7,930 nt of DNA from NCBI GenBank assembly GCA_016929305.1, contig JAFGJC010000267.1, positions 1 to 7,930 on the forward strand. Direction: 5' to 3'. The notes beneath the pieces were generated by a model. The model was not told the DNA's origin. It searched no databases and saw only the letters and a list, made by a program, of their open reading frames with translations. The stretch comes from a candidate division CSSED10-310 bacterium. GTDB taxonomy: Bacteria > CSSED10-310 > JAFGJC01. A program made the position numbers and the translations under genes. Below, in pieces: positions 1-6,193 of the stretch (its first letter is position 1; each line of letters starts with the position of its first letter).

Positions 1-63
1 AAAATTTACCATAATCAGATTTCAATTTACACGGCATGAAATGATATTCTAGAATGATTCCCA

Positions 64-2283
64 ATGATGAATAAGCAGCGAACTGTTAGTTTTCTTATTG
101 GAATTCTTCTGTTTTGTGGACTGCTTAGAGGTTTTTTTCTAATTGCATCGACACCTCCATGGCAAGCCGCAGATGAAGTAACCCATTTTGAAGCTATGTA
201 TATGTATGCGGCATCTTTTCCTGATGTATACTCCATTAAAACTGATGTGGATGTCCAGCGACAGATCATTGAATCGATGACCGCTTTTGATTTTTTTAAA
301 TACGTTAAAGTACCTCAACCCGAACCATTACCTGACTGTTTCGCTGACACTCCATTCCTGGAAGCCGCTCCGACAAAGATCGGTCGGCAGCCCTTGTATT
401 ATTGGATCGTCGGGTTTTTATCCAGATGGACATCATCAAGCCTTCTGGGACAACTGTTTGCAGCGCGAACCATCAATCTTTTTTTTGCGATTAGTGCTGT
501 TTTTGTATTGATTACAGCTATTCGTACAATGTTTCCATTCCGGAAATCAATTCCGCTGCTAGCGGGATCTTTTGTAATCTGGCATCCAGGTCTCTGGCAT
601 TTATGTTCCTCTGTCACCCAGGAATCCTGGAATCTTCTTCTCAGTTCACTTTTTTTTCTGTGTTTCATCCGATCCTATTTAAAAAGCTCAAATTCGACAA
701 TCTCCCGCATTTTTTGGATAACGCTTCTGCTTACAATTCTCACGCGCTGGACGCTTTTCATCTCACTTGCCTATTGGATTGTCTTGATCTTGCTGATCAT
801 CCCTCTGCCATTTGATTTTTTAAACAAATTTGCATCGCTTAAAAATAGACTCCTGATGTTGATTGCAATCCTATTGACAACAGCTTTCTATATGCTTTTT
901 CTTGCTTTTTCCGGATCAGACACATTGAAACATGAACTTCAAATGGCTGTTACGGGTCTGTCTGCATTTATACACCACCCAATCCAGCCGTTACTGCATC
1001 ATGGCGGAACCCTGTTTCACACATTTTGGGGAAGTTTTGGTTGGTTGACTTTGTCAATTCCCGGGTTTTCTAGTGTTCTGTTCATATTTATAACCATTTT
1101 TATTGTCTTTAGCGGTGTCACGGCTATTGTATATGCAAAAAAAGAGCAGCGTTGGATTTTTACTGCAAGTATCGGAATGATAGGTTATCTGATATTCATT
1201 ACCTTGATTCGTGCATCGTCAAGCGAACCGGCTATACAGGGCAGATATTTATTCCCTTCCATCCCAGCGATCGCTCTCTGCTTTACAGGATTATCGTCTA
1301 TCCTGTCGCAGAAACGACGCAACTTTTTTCTTGGTGGAGTTCTTCCCATCTTAGGATTAATGATAGCGGATTGGGGTGCAATTTGTGGAGGTCATTTCTT
1401 TGCATTTCACATATCACATTATCGTGAAAGTCCCATGAAGCAAGCCTTAAGATACCTGAAATGGTCTGGAGATGATTCTGTAGGAATTTACATAAATTTT
1501 ACTTCATCTTTTGCACGTGAATATATGTTTGGTGGATGGTACCCCAATGAAAATGCGTCACATGTCTGGTTTAGAAAAACTGCTGGAGTATCAATACCTA
1601 TGATGCCTCAGCGCGAGTTTTTTATAAAAATCAGAGCATTGCCATATCAACCTCAGGAACAGGTATCATGCAAATTAAGAATTCTTTTTAATAAATCATT
1701 CGTTGGTGAAAAAACTCTTGATAGGGGATGGAATGAGTTCGTTCTTCGCGTGCCATCAGATCTTATTGAATCACCTTTCAATACTGTTCTTTTTGTCTGT
1801 GATCAGGAGCGGTCTCCAAAGAGCCTGGGTGAAAGTGATGACCCAAGAATCCTTTCCATTGCATTGGAATGGATACAGTTTCAGGACAATCTGGCTTCCG
1901 AAGATGAAAGATTTGAAAAGTCATGCACAAATCTATCCATTGAAAAACCGTATCCGTATATTTTGTTATTAAATGGGATGGGAATTATCTCCACCTCCCC
2001 CATCGACACCTCAATCACTTTTCAAACTGACAGCGGAAATTTTTACCGTATGAATGTCAACACACCAGCATACTATCCTCAAGGATCCGAAAAATTGCAT
2101 TCGTTTGGATTAAAGAGTCCGATAACTCATACACTAAAACTCTTACCTGATATTCTTAAGCATTGTAAGGCGGGTTTGCCGGGTATCTGGGGGTATGGAT
2201 GGTTTCAAATCAGCATTATGACGGGATATTTTATCAGTTATATTCTCGGTTTAATCACAATATTCAATCGCAAAAGCATGTAA
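64..2283 (+). CDS. Polytopic membrane protein, GT-C glycosyltransferase-like (DUF2142-like), with C-terminal outside domain
   Basis: Seen: 739 residues with a hydrophobic first helix (about 8-29). An outside loop with PPWQAADEVTHF follows, giving D37, E38 and H41, then a block of hydrophobic helices up to about residue 440. Residues about 450-700 are polar and beta-rich, including a GGWYPNE segment at 490 and DRGWNEF at 553. A last membrane helix sits at about 715-735. Known: an Asp-Glu-x-x-His motif in the first outside loop is typical of GT-C-fold enzymes and DUF2142 proteins, which use lipid-linked sugars at the membrane; the GW-rich beta segment resembles the sandwich domains often attached to them. 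Inferred: it transfers or handles a sugar outside the cytoplasmic membrane; donor and acceptor are unknown. An in-frame TGA at 55-57 limits the start to ATG 64 or ATG 67; neither has a clear ribosome binding site. The family is fairly sure, the activity is not. Confidence 0.75.
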   Translation: MMNKQRTVSFLIGILLFCGLLRGFFLIASTPPWQAADEVTHFEAMYMYAASFPDVYSIKTDVDVQRQIIESMTAFDFFKYVKVPQPEPLPDCFADTPFLEAAPTKIGRQPLYYWIVGFLSRWTSSSLLGQLFAARTINLFFAISAVFVLITAIRTMFPFRKSIPLLAGSFVIWHPGLWHLCSSVTQESWNLLLSSLFFLCFIRSYLKSSNSTISRIFWITLLLTILTRWTLFISLAYWIVLILLIIPLPFDFLNKFASLKNRLLMLIAILLTTAFYMLFLAFSGSDTLKHELQMAVTGLSAFIHHPIQPLLHHGGTLFHTFWGSFGWLTLSIPGFSSVLFIFITIFIVFSGVTAIVYAKKEQRWIFTASIGMIGYLIFITLIRASSSEPAIQGRYLFPSIPAIALCFTGLSSILSQKRRNFFLGGVLPILGLMIADWGAICGGHFFAFHISHYRESPMKQALRYLKWSGDDSVGIYINFTSSFAREYMFGGWYPNENASHVWFRKTAGVSIPMMPQREFFIKIRALPYQPQEQVSCKLRILFNKSFVGEKTLDRGWNEFVLRVPSDLIESPFNTVLFVCDQERSPKSLGESDDPRILSIALEWIQFQDNLASEDERFEKSCTNLSIEKPYPYILLLNGMGIISTSPIDTSITFQTDSGNFYRMNVNTPAYYPQGSEKLHSFGLKSPITHTLKLLPDILKHCKAGLPGIWGYGWFQISIMTGYFISYILGLITIFNRKSM

Positions 2284-2306
2284 AAATACCTGAATAAAAA
2301 AGTGTT

Positions 2307-2334
2307 ATCAACCTGATGATTACAGGGTTTTGAT
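2307..2334 (+). terminator. Weak imperfect hairpin after the first gene
   Basis: CCTG (2312-2315) and CAGG (2323-2326) pair across a 7-base loop. Pairing extends outward only with bulges (ATCAA against TTTTGAT), and CTTTTGT follows. It could be a weak terminator for the membrane protein gene. A second small stem, ATCTTT/AAAGAT with a 3-base loop, lies at 2333-2347. It overlaps the outer arm of the first, so the two cannot both form fully. Neither has a strong GC stem plus U-tract. Confidence 0.2.
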
Positions 2335-2363
2335 CTTTTGTAAAGATGACGTTATTCCTGCTC

Positions 2364-2392
2364 TTGACCCCGTTATTTTTGAGTGTTAGGGT
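2364..2392 (+). promoter_or_regulatory. Possible sigma-70 promoter for the pyrophosphatase gene
   Basis: TTGACC (2364-2369) is followed after 17 bases by TAGGGT (2387-2392). The -35 box is good and the -10 box is poor. It would give a leader of about 80 bases. A weaker alternative is TTGCGA (2427-2432) with TATTTT (2449-2454), 16 bases apart, closer to the gene. The 197-base gap makes a promoter here likely, but the exact site is uncertain. Confidence 0.22.
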
Positions 2393-2466
2393 AGCGAACT
2401 GGCAGTCGAATTGTGTATATGACATTTTGCGATCAGGCTGAATCAAGTTATTTTCTTGAAAATGAA

Positions 2467-2483
2467 GAGGAGAGTAACAGGTG
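2467..2483 (+). promoter_or_regulatory. Ribosome binding site that fixes the GTG start of the pyrophosphatase
   Basis: GAGGAG (2467-2472) lies 8 bases before the GTG at 2481. The nearby ATG at 2462 is in another frame. This placement supports translation of the whole lipoprotein/PKD extension rather than only the pyrophosphatase core. Confidence 0.75.
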
Positions 2484-4898
2484 AAAGTCAAATCAGGATT
2501 TTTAATGGTTTTCGTATTGATGATGGCTTTATTGGGATGTTCGGGAACGAAGGATGCAGGACCCAAAGCTCTTGATGGAGAGATTTCCCAGACCTTTCTG
2601 GACGATGGTTCAGTAAAATTCTCTGTTGTCTTGGAAGACGAACCGGTGGGACAGATTCGGTATGCCTGGACATTTGGAGATGAAAGAACGGTGTATAGTG
2701 AAGAAGAACTCCGTAAAGAAGGTGTGCTGCAACCGGACGAAAATTTGAAGAATCTTTCTCAGATCGATTTATTTAGCCGACTTGATGCTAACAGATTACT
2801 CAACACTGAAGAAACACCGATTCATAAGTATGAAGAATCCGGTGTCTACGAAATTATGGTTAAAATACTGGATGAGAAAAACAATTTTGGTCAGTATAGC
2901 ACATATGTCCGCTCAGGATACGGAATCGTGAATTACATTCCCTGGATCGGTGTACTGGGATTGTGCTTGGCATTAGTATTTTACTTATACATCAGGAAAT
3001 TGCCGGTAGGTAATGATACGATGCGTGATCTGTCCGTTGCGATACAAAAGGGAGCTATGGTTTTTTTAAAGCGTGAGTACAGCTATCTCGCTCGATTCAT
3101 TGTAGTTGTTTTCTTTCTTTTATGGATTTTTATCAGCTTTTGGACATCGATTGCATTTATCGGAGGTGCGTTATGTTCGATGCTTGCAGGTTATATTGGT
3201 ATGGAGTCTGCGACGCGAGCTAACGTTAGAACTGCAGAGGCAGCACGAGCATACGGGCAGGCCAAAGCGTTGTTTGTAGCTTTTCTGGGTGGAGAAGTCA
3301 TGGGATTGGCTGTCGCAGCCCTTGGATTACTGGGTGTTGGCATTGTTTTTTATTTCTTTGGAACACCCGATATGGTTCAGTACATCAGTGGCTTTGCTAT
3401 GGGCGCTAGTTCCATTGCGTTGTTTGCTCGTGTGGGCGGTGGAATTTATACCAAAAGCGCGGATGTCGGCTCGGATCTTGTAGGTAAAATTGAAGCCGGA
3501 ATTCCTGAAGACGACCCCAGGAATCCAGGTGTCATTGCAGATAATGTCGGTGACAACGTCGGGGATGTTGCGGGGATGGGAGCAGATATTTTTGAATCCT
3601 ATGTGGGATCCATCATCGCCACGATCACCATCGGTGCGACACTGGCAGTTTTTACATTTCAGCATATGTTATATCCGTTAATCGTCGTTATGCTGGGTCT
3701 AATCGCTTCAGTCATCGGATTTGGTTCAATAAAGATATTTCAGCATAAAGATCCTGCTGCAGTATTGCGGTTATCGACATATGTCGCTGCGTTTCTCATG
3801 ATCATCGGATCATTGATTGCCGCCTTAATTTTGTTTGACTTTGGAAGAGCAATTTCGGTTTGGTTGGCGATGGTATTCGGTTGTGGTTGCGGTATACTTA
3901 TCGGGCTGATCACCGAGTACTACACATCTGGAAAACCCATACAGAATATAGCCAAGAGTTCTGAAACCGGTGCAGCTACAAATATTATTACGGGGTTGGC
4001 TGTCGGTATGGAATCCGTAGCTTTACCGGTTTTGACGATATGTCTAGCCATATTTCTTGCTTATAAGCTTGCCGGTTTATATGGTATCGGCATTGCCGCT
4101 GTGGGGATGCTGGCGACAACGGGAATAACCATGAGTGTAGATGCTTATGGTCCTATCGCAGACAATGCAGGCGGGATTGCAGAGATGGCAGGCTTGGGTT
4201 CAGATGTCAGAAAAATCACTGACAGCCTTGATTCACTTGGCAACACAACAGCAGCTATCGGCAAAGGCTTTGCCATCGGTTCTGCCGCATTGACTGCACT
4301 TGCATTATTTTCTGCATACACAAGAGTGTTTTCCGCGGATTTTTCCATCGATATTATGGATTCAGTTGTCGTCATCGGACTATTCATAGGAGGTGTGTTA
4401 CCCTTCTTCCTGGCGTCTAAGACCATGACTTCGGTTGGTAAAGCTGCTTTTGAAATGATACGGGAAATCAGACGGCAATTTCGTGAAATACCAGGACTAA
4501 TGGAAGGAAAAGCAAAACCAGATCCGTCTCGATGTATTGACATTTCCACTCAGGCTGCAATACGTGAAATGATTGTTCCGGGATTGACAGCTGTCATTGT
4601 TCCCGTGCTAGTCGGTTTGATTCTCGGACCGCAGGCTCTAGGCGGAACTCTTGCTGGCGCAACCGTCACAGGAGTATTGCTTGCACTCATGATGGCCAAC
4701 AGCGGCGGTGCATGGGACAATGCTAAAAAGTGGATTGAGATTGGAAATCTGGGAGGTAAAGGCTCTGAAGCTCATCATGCAGCGGTTGTCGGTGACACTG
4801 TTGGTGATCCATTTAAAGATACTTCCGGACCAGCAATGAATATCCTAATCAAGCTGATGAGTGTTGTTGCTCTTGTAATCGCTCCACTATTACTCTAA
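2481..4898 (+). CDS. hppA: Membrane-bound ion-translocating pyrophosphatase with N-terminal lipoprotein signal and PKD-like domain
   Basis: It hydrolyses cytoplasmic PPi and pumps Na+ and/or H+ out across the membrane. Seen: an 805-residue open frame starting at GTG with a good ribosome binding site. Residues 1-20 form a lipoprotein-type signal ending LLGC (Cys20). Residues about 30-145 look like a PKD domain, with YAWTFGD (61-67) and later HKYEESGVYEI (115-125). The pyrophosphatase core starts with a helix at about 152-171. Core motifs are complete: DVGSDLVGK (328-336), DNVGDNVGD (354-362), DAYGPIADNAGG (554-565), GDTVGDPFKDTSGP (771-784) and K791 in the last helix. A591 and G594 in GNTTAAIGK indicate the K+-dependent subfamily. 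D369 and E372 have the three-residue spacing of Na+-pumping and K+-dependent members. Bacterial enzymes usually lack the extra 145 residues. Both termini of this family face outside, so an exported PKD domain fits the topology. The family is certain; the ion is not. Confidence 0.96.
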   Translation: MKVKSGFLMVFVLMMALLGCSGTKDAGPKALDGEISQTFLDDGSVKFSVVLEDEPVGQIRYAWTFGDERTVYSEEELRKEGVLQPDENLKNLSQIDLFSRLDANRLLNTEETPIHKYEESGVYEIMVKILDEKNNFGQYSTYVRSGYGIVNYIPWIGVLGLCLALVFYLYIRKLPVGNDTMRDLSVAIQKGAMVFLKREYSYLARFIVVVFFLLWIFISFWTSIAFIGGALCSMLAGYIGMESATRANVRTAEAARAYGQAKALFVAFLGGEVMGLAVAALGLLGVGIVFYFFGTPDMVQYISGFAMGASSIALFARVGGGIYTKSADVGSDLVGKIEAGIPEDDPRNPGVIADNVGDNVGDVAGMGADIFESYVGSIIATITIGATLAVFTFQHMLYPLIVVMLGLIASVIGFGSIKIFQHKDPAAVLRLSTYVAAFLMIIGSLIAALILFDFGRAISVWLAMVFGCGCGILIGLITEYYTSGKPIQNIAKSSETGAATNIITGLAVGMESVALPVLTICLAIFLAYKLAGLYGIGIAAVGMLATTGITMSVDAYGPIADNAGGIAEMAGLGSDVRKITDSLDSLGNTTAAIGKGFAIGSAALTALALFSAYTRVFSADFSIDIMDSVVVIGLFIGGVLPFFLASKTMTSVGKAAFEMIREIRRQFREIPGLMEGKAKPDPSRCIDISTQAAIREMIVPGLTAVIVPVLVGLILGPQALGGTLAGATVTGVLLALMMANSGGAWDNAKKWIEIGNLGGKGSEAHHAAVVGDTVGDPFKDTSGPAMNILIKLMSVVALVIAPLLL
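2487..2540 (+). other. Lipoprotein-type signal sequence of the pyrophosphatase
   Basis: Codons 3-20 cover Lys4, a hydrophobic run and the lipobox L-L-G-Cys20 followed by Ser21. Signal peptidase II would be expected to cleave before Cys20 and leave a lipid-anchored, outside-facing N-terminus. If it is not cleaved, the segment could act as an extra membrane anchor. Confidence 0.7.
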
Positions 4899-4969
4899 GG
4901 TTAACATTTCAAAATAAGGGATTGCTACGATTTCTATTGTTTATGTTTGATCGGGAAGCCTGATAATAT

Positions 4970-6094
4970 ATGGCAAAAACGGTATTTTATTTGACACCAT
5001 CAGTTGCGATGCTTGGAGCCCGAATCAGTCTAGTTGAACTCCTTATACATATCGACCGAAATCGCTACAAACCAATCGTTATTTGCCCTAGAGAAGGACC
5101 TCTCTGCGACCGTTTACGAGAGATTGATATTGATATTCGCATCATTCGTTTTGGCAGTTGGCGAAAAGTTAAACATTGGCCACTCATTCCAAATGCGATC
5201 CGTCAACTCATCAATGCCGCGCAATCTGAAAAGGTACAATTATGGCATAGCAATGAGTTCTGGTCTTTTCCTTATGTGTATCGCGCGGCAAAGCGGCTAA
5301 ACACCCCAACGATATGCCATTTTCGATGTTCAAGAAATCCACAACAACTACCTCCAAGAAAACTTCATAACTACTATGTTCCCAAAGCGGACAGAATTAT
5401 TGCTCTTTCAAAAGCTCAAAAACGTTTGTTTGAGAAAATACCTGAAGTTAACTCCAAGTTTCTGGTCATTCCTAATGGTGTTGACACTGAACGGTTTTTA
5501 AATCATGACGGTGCCGCATTTCGAAGGGAATTAAGCATTAATGGAGATGATTTTCTAATAGGAATGGTGGGTCCTGTCAGCGAGCATAAGGGAGTTGAAG
5601 AATTCCTCTCAGCATGTTCCGTTCTCACCAATCGAATTCCCAATTTGAAGGCAATTATCGTCGGACCGGACAGACATAAGAATTTTACAGAAAAAATGCG
5701 GTCACTTTCCATGCGTTTAAACATTGCCAACCGGGTTTTGTTTACGGGCTTTCGTCAAGACATACCCAATATTATGGCCGGTCTTGATTTACTGATTACG
5801 CCGTCTCGCGAGGAAGCGTTCGGTCGAGTGCTTTTGGAAGCCATGGCTGTTGGCACGCCGATCATTGCATCACACGTCGGTGGAATCCCTGAGATAATCT
5901 CTTCACCTGAATTGGGTATTTTAGTTGAATCTCAAAATGTCGAGCAGATAACAGACGCTGTCCACAATTTATTTTTACACCCGGAACTCAGAAGAAAAAT
6001 CTCAGAAAAAACGCGTGAACACGTCCGGAAAGAATATTCCATAACGCTCCATGCCAAGAGGATACAGAACGTTTACGACGAATTACTGGGATAA
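4970..6094 (+). CDS. Glycosyltransferase family 4 (GT-B fold)
   Basis: A 374-residue protein, the usual length for the family, probably acting at the cytoplasmic face of the membrane to move a sugar from a nucleotide-sugar donor. Seen: an N-terminal domain whose first loop reads SVAMLGARISLVELL, where many relatives have a Gly-Gly loop. The C-terminal donor domain has GMVGPVSEHKG (198-208, with E205 and K207), LFTGFRQDI before the helix, and the E-x7-E signature EEAFGRVLLEAMAVGTP (E282 and E290). These are hallmarks of retaining GT4 enzymes. The start ATG at 4970 has only a weak GGGAAG 12 bases upstream. It lies 71 bases after the pyrophosphatase stop with no clear terminator between, so co-transcription is possible. 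Acceptor and sugar cannot be told from sequence. With the GT-C-like gene upstream it may belong to glycan assembly, which is inference. Confidence 0.9.
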   Translation: MAKTVFYLTPSVAMLGARISLVELLIHIDRNRYKPIVICPREGPLCDRLREIDIDIRIIRFGSWRKVKHWPLIPNAIRQLINAAQSEKVQLWHSNEFWSFPYVYRAAKRLNTPTICHFRCSRNPQQLPPRKLHNYYVPKADRIIALSKAQKRLFEKIPEVNSKFLVIPNGVDTERFLNHDGAAFRRELSINGDDFLIGMVGPVSEHKGVEEFLSACSVLTNRIPNLKAIIVGPDRHKNFTEKMRSLSMRLNIANRVLFTGFRQDIPNIMAGLDLLITPSREEAFGRVLLEAMAVGTPIIASHVGGIPEIISSPELGILVESQNVEQITDAVHNLFLHPELRRKISEKTREHVRKEYSITLHAKRIQNVYDELLG

Positions 6095-6126
6095 TAATTC
6101 ATAGTATTATTGGTCATTGTAAAAGA

Positions 6127-6153
6127 AAACAGGTTCTTGCCATTACCCTGTTT
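6127..6153. repeat. 7-base inverted repeat overlapping the rel promoter
   Basis: AAACAGG (6127-6133) and CCTGTTT (6147-6153) are perfect reverse complements. Their centres are 20 bases apart, about two DNA turns. The arms flank the -35 box (6137-6142), and the right arm lies in the spacer. This could be an operator for a dimeric regulator, or an RNA hairpin ending the upstream transcript, but no strong U-tract follows. A second AT-only repeat, AATAAT/ATTATT (6093-6098 and 6106-6111), overlaps the glycosyltransferase stop codon. Confidence 0.35.
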
Positions 6154-6165
6154 AGGATTTATCAT
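6137..6165 (+). promoter_or_regulatory. Sigma-70-type promoter for the RelA/SpoT-family gene
   Basis: TTGCCA (6137-6142), a 17-base spacer, then TATCAT (6160-6165). Each box matches five of six consensus bases at the ideal spacing. Transcription would begin near 6172, leaving a leader of about 22 bases that contains the AGGAG (6185-6189) ribosome binding site. This suggests the gene can be expressed apart from the genes upstream. Confidence 0.5.
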
Positions 6166-6193
6166 CATCTGTGCAGGAAGGTGAAGGAGTTCT

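Noticed and set aside
1..54. Tail of an upstream gene
   Set aside because: Two frames are open from base 1 to stops at 37-39 and 50-52, but a dozen or so codons are too few to call either one.
4145..4549. Open frame of 134 codons on the minus strand
   Set aside because: It is opposite conserved pyrophosphatase motifs and its composition is that of an antisense shadow.
4899..4969. Promoter or terminator between the pyrophosphatase and GT4 genes
   Set aside because: TTAACA at 4901 and TATTGT at 4935 are not at usable spacing, and I see no stable hairpin with a U-tract.
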